This document shows positions 58,201-64,000 of a DNA stretch of 64,000 nt, one piece after another (position 1 is the first letter of the stretch; every line of letters begins with the position of its first letter). The position numbers and the translations under genes are program-made. The stretch is from an uncultured Eubacteriales bacterium (GTDB taxonomy: Bacteria; Bacillota; Clostridia; Christensenellales; Borkfalkiaceae), in contig CAJLRM010000002.1 in assembly GCA_905209085.1 (NCBI GenBank), forward strand, positions 62,001-126,000, read 5' to 3'. The notes beneath the pieces were generated by a model. It was not told the DNA's origin and ran no database searches. It saw nothing but the letters and a program-made list of their open reading frames with translations.

Positions 58201-58502
58201 ACGAAGTGGATACCGTCAAAGTCAACGGCACGGCGATCACTGCGAAAGACGGCGTTTACAGCTTCGTCGTCAGCGGGGACACGGAGGTGAAGGCGACCTT
58301 TAAAGCGGGCGCGGTGACCCCTCCCGAATCCTCCTCCTCTTCGTCCGAGAAAGATTCCTCCACGCAGGACGGCTCCTCGTCGGGAACAAGCGGCTCTTCC
58401 CAAGTAAGTTCGGGCTGCGGCAGCACGGTGGGAATTTCTGCGGGCTTGGCGCTTCTCGGCGCAGCGGCGGCGCTCCTTCTCAAAAAGAGAAAGAACGACT
58501 GA
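55275..58502 (+). CDS. surface protein with two LamG-like domains, four repeat units and GCGS C-terminal signal
   Basis: The 1075-residue protein has a signal peptide, then two duplicated concanavalin/LamG-like domains. Each starts with A[KR]YEF-x-DA, shares NGVATFNGTAGL, and shares FGWNDWTATKWATFQFSG (residues about 41-270 and 375-600). Four repeats of about 70 residues follow, each with a VNGTAI-type strand and ending in A-T-F or V-K-F (TVKVNGTAITAKDGVYSFVV is one core). A Ser-rich linker then leads to SGCGSTVGISAG, a hydrophobic helix and KKRKND. This is an extended glycan-binding surface protein. It follows a consensus promoter and two palindromes and is divergent from the AraC gene. Confidence 0.85.
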   Translation: MFTKKWKGMLIAVCTFALSASATAGGLLVGADAEGEGTVVAPIAKYEFLDASDPGKDSMGNYHLTLRDADGKSNGTVTAANGVATFNGTAGLRPESNASDVSESLTSFTLTYEVKTDKKNSGWASPVSFGWNDWTATKWATFQFSGASDMLRYSAAGKLIDGGEVDSGGKPIMVSDIDGHTSAFWGYEIGAVSDDYHKITLTAEVGGKMTVYYDATVKYSYDLPADFDLKDVTMRFSLGGECAWGNIYQAFSGNLKNVSIYDFSMTAAEVASYWADGQLTSTELTKATAAGKDLSSSVIVAEGASNDEILKTAPAYTIVPATMNDESSRFAFAYWDNVVTKEDGIYLEGTLKGIYNPDNVKAYAKIGVTAATEITPLARYEFKDAANPGKDSMGNFDLVVRDADGKKNGTVAVNNGVATFNGTAGLIPENNASDISENLTSFTLFFEVQMENKPSDWVSPISFGWNDWTATKWATFQFSGGSDLLRFSSAGSVVDKGAGPVSDIDGHDNAFWGVEIGNVGTAYHKVALTVQQGGKMIVYLDGAASKYSYDVPETFNLKDGNMRFSIGGESVWGNLYQAFTGNIKNVSFYDFSMTAAQVKTLGDTQKIKTNSLVNQTWLESVDASTMAFTEDKVLTAPLYDKMTQAQMLACMGSASVKGTMSDESKTDVPVVWTKIEKAADGDVWTAYGHVQDIGLGIPSVLTDRTNVTQTVEMLPAFSVTVASGIENGRVKVSKGYGVTGDVIEITLTPSSHFETDAVTVNGTAISAGADGKYSVTLADGDVEINATFKAVEYTVSVGEGVENGTLTFSAGKGTYDTVIEVTATPNAHYVLSKVFVNGEEITRNEGKYTFKITGNMTVTATFTEAVYSVDCFVTGSHGTASADKASAKAGETVVVTTTPEEGYKAEVKVNGTAIEAKDGVYSFVVDGDAEIEVKFTEITHAITCSTEGGHGSVSADKTAAKAGETVTLTLSPEDGYEVDTVKVNGTAITAKDGVYSFVVSGDTEVKATFKAGAVTPPESSSSSSEKDSSTQDGSSSGTSGSSQVSSGCGSTVGISAGLALLGAAAALLLKKRKND
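55395..57068 (+). repeat. intragenic tandem duplication encoding two LamG-like domains
   Basis: The segments 55395-56080 and 56398-57068 are related at nucleotide level, about 1 kb apart. The block coding FGWNDWTATKWATFQFSG differs at only a few mostly silent positions, which suggests recent duplication or gene conversion. Confidence 0.75.
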
Positions 58503-58704
58503 TAAAGCGAAAAAACGGCGCGTGAAAGAGCGCGGCTTGCGGGCGGAAACGGTAAGGGCGGTCCGTGCGAGCGAGAAAAATACTTCCGTCTGCGTTCGCC
58601 TCCCGGGGACGTTTCCCGCGGCGCAGACGGATAAATTTGTAAAGAGGAGTTTGCCGCAGGAAAGGGCGGCGGCTTTGGAAATTGAAAACAACGGAGGTTA
58701 TCAT

Positions 58705-60498
58705 ATGCAATTTTTGAAAAGAATGCTGGCTTTGGGGCTGTGCGGGGTAGCCGCGCTGACGGTCGCCGCGTGCGCTCCGCGCGATTCCGAAACGAGCTGG
58801 GGAAATAACAACTCGGATTCGGGCGGCGGCGCCTATTCGGAAATCGACGACGAGGAAGTCAAGTCCATCACCGTCTTTAAAAACGATTGGGCGGCCTTCA
58901 ACAACGCACGCCAGGCGAATTCGCCCGTGTATCAAAAGCTGAAAGAACAGATCGGCTGCGACATCGAGGCGCTGAACAGTTCGGGCGCCAATTGGCAGAA
59001 TCAGCTGGCGCTGCTGCAATCGGACAACGACTTGCCCGACATCTTCCTAACGGAAGGTCCCAATGCGCCCGAATTTTTCGACAAGCTCATCAAAAACGAG
59101 GATATCATCTCCATTTCCGATTGGGTTTCCGAGGAACACTATCCGAACATCTACAAACATATGCAGGAGTTCGATTATATGCGTTCCAATGTTTCCTATG
59201 CGCGGGGCAAGACGTGGTTTATCCCCTCTTCCTGGCACAATGAGAAATCCCTGTACGTGCGCCAGGATTGGATAGACAATCTCAACAATAAACTCGCGGA
59301 CGTGCTCATCCTCGAAGGCGTGATCTCTTCCGAAGGGGAACTGACGGCGGAAAAGCGCGCGCAGTGGCAGTTCAAAACTCCCGAAACCCTGCTCGACTTT
59401 TATCGCCTCGCCCGCGCGTTCACTTTGTACGACCCCGATAACAACGGCGCGGACGATACGTTCGGCTATATGTCCGAATCCAATCAGGACATGGACGCGT
59501 GGATCTATATGGCGTTCGATACGGGTTGGAATCAGTTTGTCGAGGACAAAGCGACGGGAAAATACACGCACAGCGACATCACCGAAGGCTCCATGTACGC
59601 CACGGCGTTCATCACCCGCCTGATCGCGGACGGATATATGTCCCAGGACTCCCTGACGGCGGACAATGGCACCAAGCAGGACAGATTCGTGCAGGGCAAG
59701 GCAGGCATGATCTATGCGCACAATTGGCTGAATAATTTTGTTTCGGGGATCATGGCGGTGGACAAATGCTCTCTCGAAGACGCGACGGCAAAAGTCGCCA
59801 TGTGCGATCCTCCCGCGGGCAAAAACGGCACCTGGAACGGCGCGGGGGAAGCGGGATATTGGCAGGGCTTCTGCATCAACGCCAACAACAGCAATTCCCG
59901 CATCCGCAAGTGCCTCGAACTCTATGATTATCTTTTGAGCGACGAGGGATACGAGCTGCTTCAATACGGCGTGGAAGGCGTACATTACGAAAAGGACGCG
60001 GCGGGGAAAAAGACCTCCCTTCTCGAAAAGGATAAGGACGGCTTCTATAAGACCATCGTCAGCGTGGATACCGCCACGATGCTCTATGCGCTCGTCGATT
60101 GGACGATGCATTATAAGGTGACTACCTGCACTAACGCGGAGATCATCTGCGCCCGTCAGGAGCGCTCCGAAGCGCATTCCTATTTCTCCGACTATCCCGA
60201 TCTTCAAACGGAGGCGGGCATCGAGTATCTCACCGAGTGCCATAGCCTGTTCGAAGAAACCATCTCCGTTTTGGAAAGCAATCAGAAAAATATGTTCTGG
60301 AATCCCGCCGATTGGACGTACAACGCTTTGACGTTCGGCTGGGACGATCTCTATATCGTTTCCAAAGCCTTCCAGAGCAAATGGAATTCGTTTGTCAGGA
60401 ATTATAAGGAATCGTACAGCGGCGACGAGATGATAGAGGAATACAACAGCTACATCGACGGCGGTCATGCCGTCAAAGCGGGTACGGGGAAAAACTGA
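58705..60498 (+). CDS. ABC transporter solute-binding lipoprotein (LplA/family 1 type)
   Basis: The 597-residue protein has a lipoprotein signal ending VAAC (Cys23) from ATG 58705, which follows GGAGGT. The mature part has ITVFKNDWAAFNNARQ, LALLQSDNDLPDIFLTEGPN, a long aromatic-rich centre, FVQGKAGMIYAHNWLNNF and CLELYDYLLSDEGYELLQYG. Its length of about 570 mature residues matches LplA-like oligosaccharide-binding proteins rather than the shorter maltose type. No permease is seen before the window ends; permeases may follow downstream or be shared. Confidence 0.9.
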   Translation: MQFLKRMLALGLCGVAALTVAACAPRDSETSWGNNNSDSGGGAYSEIDDEEVKSITVFKNDWAAFNNARQANSPVYQKLKEQIGCDIEALNSSGANWQNQLALLQSDNDLPDIFLTEGPNAPEFFDKLIKNEDIISISDWVSEEHYPNIYKHMQEFDYMRSNVSYARGKTWFIPSSWHNEKSLYVRQDWIDNLNNKLADVLILEGVISSEGELTAEKRAQWQFKTPETLLDFYRLARAFTLYDPDNNGADDTFGYMSESNQDMDAWIYMAFDTGWNQFVEDKATGKYTHSDITEGSMYATAFITRLIADGYMSQDSLTADNGTKQDRFVQGKAGMIYAHNWLNNFVSGIMAVDKCSLEDATAKVAMCDPPAGKNGTWNGAGEAGYWQGFCINANNSNSRIRKCLELYDYLLSDEGYELLQYGVEGVHYEKDAAGKKTSLLEKDKDGFYKTIVSVDTATMLYALVDWTMHYKVTTCTNAEIICARQERSEAHSYFSDYPDLQTEAGIEYLTECHSLFEETISVLESNQKNMFWNPADWTYNALTFGWDDLYIVSKAFQSKWNSFVRNYKESYSGDEMIEEYNSYIDGGHAVKAGTGKN

Positions 60499-60549
60499 AT
60501 TTTTCCGCCGCTTTAAAAATCCAAATAGAAAGATAAGGAGAATGAAAGC

Positions 60550-62289
60550 ATGAAGAAATTAATCGGTCTTGGGCTTACGCTCGCGCTCGCCGCGGGAAGT
60601 CTGGCGGTTGTTCCCGCCTCCTTTTCCGCTTCCGCGGAGGAAACGAAGATCATCAAACCCATGGCGCTTTACGAATTTGACGACGCCTCCCTTCCCGGAA
60701 AAGATACTTCGGGCAACGAGTTCCATTTAAAGACGCTCAACACTTCCGCAAACAAAGAGGAAGCGCTCAAAATCAAACAGGACACCGACGGGGAAAACTA
60801 TCTTTCCCTCGTCAGCGACCGCGACGCGGAAGACAAGGGCGGCAAGCGCGGCGCCTGTCTGTACGCCCCGCAGCTGGGAAACTCGGGCAAGGATTTTTCC
60901 GACCTCATAGAGGACTCCTACACCGTTTCCATCACCTTCCGCCGCGACAACTCCAAGTGGCAGGGCGATCATTATATGCTTGCGGTCGGCAGATATAACG
61001 ACGCTTTTCAGATTACGCCCTGGAAGGGCTGCATAGAGATTCAGGTCAACAATATAGATATGGCGCCGGGAAATTCGCTGGACGAAAAGCAGGCCTGGAT
61101 GGAGGCAAATACCTTTGAATATACCTGCGACACCACGGATTGGACGACGGTGACGGTGAGCACCGATTCGGTCAAGAACGAAGCCATCGTATACGTCAAC
61201 GGCGAAGCCGTGGCGGAGCCGATCAGGATGTCGGACACGTTTTTCTCCTGGCGTTCGGATCCGTACGCTTTCACGCTCGGCGCGCAGTGCCAGATCACGG
61301 GCATCGCGGCGACCTGTTACGCGACGGTGGACATCAAGGAATGCCGGGTGTATGACAGCGCCCTCTCCGCGGCTAACGTCGAGAAACTGTACGCGGGCGA
61401 AGAAGCGACCTCGGAGAGCGGGACTCGATATATCACCGCAGTCGAATCGGTGGATACCTCTCAGCTCGACCTCTTGGCGACGGACGTCAATACCGTGGAC
61501 GTGATCATGAGCGAGGTCCTTCCTCAAAAGACGAAAATCACCCTCTCCACGGGCGCGGAACTTTCCACGAAGATCGCCTGGTACGTCGTGTCCGAAACCA
61601 AAATCAAGGGATATATTCAGTCCGCTTACGCCAATGTGGATCAGTTGATGCTGGAAGCGGATTACGGCTATACCATCCGCTTCGAATACGACGATAAGCT
61701 GGTGCGCGTTTCCCAGATCAAGCTGGACGGCAACGCCTATACGCCGGGCACTCCCATCGACGACGAATTGCACGCGCTCACTTTCAAAGTGGCGACGCTG
61801 GGGGAATACAGCGAGATAGACGGCGTTTCCAGCATGGACATGGAATGGGATCCCGAAGACGAAGACGGCAACTATTACGTTTCCGTTTCGGGCGGCGCGC
61901 AGGTGGTCATCGAGGCTTCCGCAAAGAAATTCACCGTCACCTATTACGACGGGACGGAGCAGCTCGGAACGAGCAAATACAGCTATCAGGGCAGCGAAAA
62001 ACTGAAAAGCTTTGATAAGGAGGGGTATACGTTCGTGGGCTGGTATACGGACGCGGCTCTCACCAAGGCGTTTACCGCGCTCGATTACGAAAATCCCGCG
62101 GATCTTTCCCTCTATGCCAAATACGAAGCGGGCAATACGCCCGTAACTTCCGATTCTGACAGCGGAACGTCCGCAGGCGGGTCGGGCGGAAATTCGGAAA
62201 GAAGCGGATGTGGCAGCGTGGTGGGCATCTCCGCGGGCGTGGCGCTCTTCGGCGTCGCGGCGGCGATCGCTTTAAGAAAGAGAAAGTAA
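60550..62289 (+). CDS. surface protein with LamG-like domain, InlB-type repeat and GCGS C-terminal signal
   Basis: The 579-residue protein has a signal peptide (LALAAGSLAVVPASFSASA). A LamG-like domain follows with MALYEFDDASLPGKDTSGNE, SYTVSITFRRDNSKWQGDHY and VDIKECRVYDSALSAANVEK. A middle beta domain comes next, then one InlB/Listeria-Bacteroides-type repeat (KFTVTYYDGTEQLGTSKYSY, then GYTFVGWYTDAALTKAF). The end is a Ser/Gly linker, SGCGSVVGISAG, a hydrophobic helix and RKRK. It resembles the 55275 protein in module choice and tail and probably binds the same glycan at the cell surface. Confidence 0.85.
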   Translation: MKKLIGLGLTLALAAGSLAVVPASFSASAEETKIIKPMALYEFDDASLPGKDTSGNEFHLKTLNTSANKEEALKIKQDTDGENYLSLVSDRDAEDKGGKRGACLYAPQLGNSGKDFSDLIEDSYTVSITFRRDNSKWQGDHYMLAVGRYNDAFQITPWKGCIEIQVNNIDMAPGNSLDEKQAWMEANTFEYTCDTTDWTTVTVSTDSVKNEAIVYVNGEAVAEPIRMSDTFFSWRSDPYAFTLGAQCQITGIAATCYATVDIKECRVYDSALSAANVEKLYAGEEATSESGTRYITAVESVDTSQLDLLATDVNTVDVIMSEVLPQKTKITLSTGAELSTKIAWYVVSETKIKGYIQSAYANVDQLMLEADYGYTIRFEYDDKLVRVSQIKLDGNAYTPGTPIDDELHALTFKVATLGEYSEIDGVSSMDMEWDPEDEDGNYYVSVSGGAQVVIEASAKKFTVTYYDGTEQLGTSKYSYQGSEKLKSFDKEGYTFVGWYTDAALTKAFTALDYENPADLSLYAKYEAGNTPVTSDSDSGTSAGGSGGNSERSGCGSVVGISAGVALFGVAAAIALRKRK

Positions 62290-62301
62290 CAAAGCGCACG
62301 A

Positions 62302-62339
62302 TTTTTCTTCCGGCGAAAAACTTTCCGCCGGAAGAAAAA
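62302..62339. terminator. long hairpin between surface-protein and beta-helix genes
   Basis: Perfect 14-bp stem TTTTTCTTCCGGCG / CGCCGGAAGAAAAA with a 10-nt loop. On the plus strand no U-run follows, so it is more likely an mRNA-processing or stabilising hairpin; on the minus strand it has terminator form. Confidence 0.5.
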
Positions 62340-62361
62340 AGAAGTTGAGGGAGGGAAAAGG

Positions 62362-64000
62362 ATGAAAAAGATACTGCGTCGGGCGGCATTGGGGATCGGT
62401 CTGTTTTTTATCTTTCTTTCGGCAGCCGCCTGCGGCGATACGCCCGGATCGGAAAATTCGGACGGCGTTTCGTTTTCTTCGGAAAGCGCGGCGAAGCCTC
62501 TTTCCGAGGTGGCTCCTATCTCTTACGAGGGCGTGGCCTCCCTTTCCGATATGGACGCCTACGCCGCGCAGGTGAGGAAAGACGGCGTCAACAACGACGA
62601 TCCCGTGGAAAACGGCATCGTTTCCTCTCCCTGGTTTTCCCTGAAAGTCAACGAGATAGAAGTGCCCGTGTATGCGACCCGCTGCGGCTTAGGCGTTCAT
62701 TCCTTTGCCTGGATAGACGCGGCAAAATCAGAAGAAACTCCTCTTCTCGAAGTTTCCCTGACCGTGCAAAGCGCATACAAGTCCGTCGTCGTTCTCCCCG
62801 AAAGCGCGGGCGTCGCGGCGGAGTTGTCGGAAAAGACCGTCCGCGCGACAATAGAGGCGTACGGCAGTTTTTCCTTCGTCTTCGACAGGAAACCCGAGGG
62901 CGCTCTCACGCTGTACGTCGCGCCCGAGGAAGAGCTGAATGTTCCCGAGGGCTGGAAAATCGAGCGCTTTTCCCCCGGGCGGTACACGCGGGAGGAAACC
63001 GCCTTTTCCGCTTCCCGAACGGCATACGTGTTCGAGGCGGGCAGGTATGAGATCACTTCGATTTCCGTGCCCTCGGACAGCGTCGTGTGGTTTGAGCGCG
63101 GCGCCTATATGGAAGTGTATGCGGACGGGGAAGGGGACTATTACGGGGCGTTGAGGAGCGCGGGCACGCAGAATATCAGGATCGCGGGACGGGGACTTTT
63201 CGACTTTTCCGCCGTTCAGGGGGGAGATTCCAAGGTGAAGGGAGTCTTTTCCTTTTCGCGGGTGACGAACGCGGAATTTTCAGGTGTCGTTTCCATCAAT
63301 TCCAATAATTGGTCGCTCTGTTTTACGGACAGCGAAAACGTCGATATCTCCCGTTGTATGCTGCTCGGCTATCGCACTTTTTCGGACGGGATCATGCTCT
63401 CGGATTGCAGGAACAGCGGCGCGAAACACTGTTTCCTGCGCACGGGCGACGACGCGGTGGAAACCAAGTCGACGGGCGCTTTGGGTACGGATACGATCCT
63501 TTACGAAGACAACGCGGTGTGGACGGACAAAGCCAGCGCCTACGGCGCCATTTACGAATGCAGCAACGGCATGAAAAACGTGCGATTCAGGAACTGCTCG
63601 GTCGGTTTTGCGCAGCCTACCTGGTCGCCCATACTCGGCGTCTGCGTGGTGCAGATGGGCAACAACAAAAACGCGGTGTGGGAAAATATCTTTTTCGAAA
63701 ATATCGAGGTGTATAAGAACGACTGCGCGCTCGTCAATATCACCCTGCGCGATCCGGAGGGCAACGGCATACAGGGCGGTCAGGCGAAGAATCTCTATTT
63801 TTCGAATATCGTTTCCAAGAGGTGTTACGGCTTCCCCGTGCGTATTTACGTGGGCTCGGGCTGTAAGCTGGGAACGGTGTATCTCGACGAGATTTTGTAT
63901 AACGGCAGGCGCCTTGAAGAGGAAGATATCGACAATTCCGAGATAATCGCTGTGGAGAACGCCAATGCGTCCTGGTCGAAAAAGAGAAACGTAAAGATCA
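62362..64000 (+). CDS. lipoprotein with right-handed beta-helix, GH28/GH49-like; cut by window end
   Basis: An open frame of 546 codons runs off the window end. The signal peptide ends SAAAC (Cys24). A beta-sandwich region (about 50-240) precedes a parallel beta-helix with rungs such as FSFSRVTNAEFSGVVSINSN, ENVDISRCMLLGYRTFSDGI, HCFLRTGDDAVETKSTGALG and NVRFRNCSVGFAQPTWSPIL. The GDDAVETKS rung resembles the Asp-Asp catalytic or metal site of GH28 polygalacturonase and GH49 dextranase families. It could cut a polysaccharide at the cell surface for the neighbouring transporter protein. Ribosome binding site GAGGGAGGGAAAAGG. Confidence 0.82.
   Translation, partial: MKKILRRAALGIGLFFIFLSAAACGDTPGSENSDGVSFSSESAAKPLSEVAPISYEGVASLSDMDAYAAQVRKDGVNNDDPVENGIVSSPWFSLKVNEIEVPVYATRCGLGVHSFAWIDAAKSEETPLLEVSLTVQSAYKSVVVLPESAGVAAELSEKTVRATIEAYGSFSFVFDRKPEGALTLYVAPEEELNVPEGWKIERFSPGRYTREETAFSASRTAYVFEAGRYEITSISVPSDSVVWFERGAYMEVYADGEGDYYGALRSAGTQNIRIAGRGLFDFSAVQGGDSKVKGVFSFSRVTNAEFSGVVSINSNNWSLCFTDSENVDISRCMLLGYRTFSDGIMLSDCRNSGAKHCFLRTGDDAVETKSTGALGTDTILYEDNAVWTDKASAYGAIYECSNGMKNVRFRNCSVGFAQPTWSPILGVCVVQMGNNKNAVWENIFFENIEVYKNDCALVNITLRDPEGNGIQGGQAKNLYFSNIVSKRCYGFPVRIYVGSGCKLGTVYLDEILYNGRRLEEEDIDNSEIIAVENANASWSKKRNVKI

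Noticed and set aside
1..64000. CRISPR arrays, insertion sequences and rRNA genes
   Set aside because: No regularly spaced short repeats, no transposase-like protein and no rRNA segments were found on reading both strands.

Overview
This window looks like chromosome from an endospore-forming, Gram-positive Clostridia-type bacterium of intermediate GC content, close in style to gut Christensenellales (the lineage is inferred; nothing in the sequence names it). Support comes from the sporulation and germination genes (spoIIR, sleB, ypeB, a SpoVB/MurJ-type flippase), GGAGG ribosome binding sites, TTGACA-17-TATAAT promoters, many lipoprotein signal peptides, rubrerythrin and a Fur/PerR regulator. 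Three AT-rich islands (about 1-800, 12500-13200 and 30190-30780) differ in composition from the GC-richer core and carry small regulators or an integrated fragment.

Layout. 1-2109: accessory edge with two XRE repressors, a SLOG-fold protein and an unknown protein. 2325-5681: lipoprotein, ECF sigma factor and membrane anti-sigma protein; the two flanking proteins share an RsgI-type DINPS[IV]EL segment. 5830-8972 (minus strand): CpsD/CpsC-type tyrosine kinase pair and an RlmI-like rRNA methyltransferase. 9030-10522: a manganese (yybP-ykoY) riboswitch with terminator ahead of mntP. 10877-14551: PHP protein, APH-family kinase, XRE/AbrB pair around a perfect palindrome, ferritin-like protein. 14946-15801: a CAT-family acetyltransferase behind a 9-codon leader peptide and a hairpin that masks its ribosome binding site. 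15934-17033: rplM-rpsI. 17350-24168: propeller lipoprotein, zinc-ribbon protein, rubrerythrin with two overlapping tiny genes, trmL, spoIIR. 24445-29921: sleB-ypeB, a PerR-like regulator, a 27-residue membrane peptide, leuA. 30070-30808: tRNA-Gly(CCC) with a 591-bp insert bounded by a duplicated tRNA 3' end.

31258-44655 is a large carbohydrate-uptake locus: GH-like lipoprotein, solute-binding lipoprotein, two permeases separated by a surface protein, a cytosolic GH-like paralogue, a large (alpha/alpha)6-type glycosidase candidate, an AraC regulator and a PnuC-SGNH esterase fusion. No ATPase is present, so a shared MsmX-type ATPase encoded elsewhere is likely. 53896-64000 is a second such locus: divergent AraC regulator, two LamG-type surface proteins, a solute-binding lipoprotein and a beta-helix lipoprotein cut by the window end. 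Three surface proteins of these loci end in the same signal: Ser/Gly linker, GCGS, hydrophobic helix, Lys/Arg tail.

Between them, 45257-49063 holds a translationally coupled five-gene operon with an acyl-carrier-like protein, an adenylating-enzyme-like protein and a BtrH-like transferase. The carrier lacks its phosphopantetheine serine and the ligase lacks its P-loop, while the BtrH-like protein keeps a plausible Cys-His-Asp triad. I consider this operon and the GCGS tail system the best candidates for undescribed biology. 49188-53231 carries a flippase, mazG and dusB.
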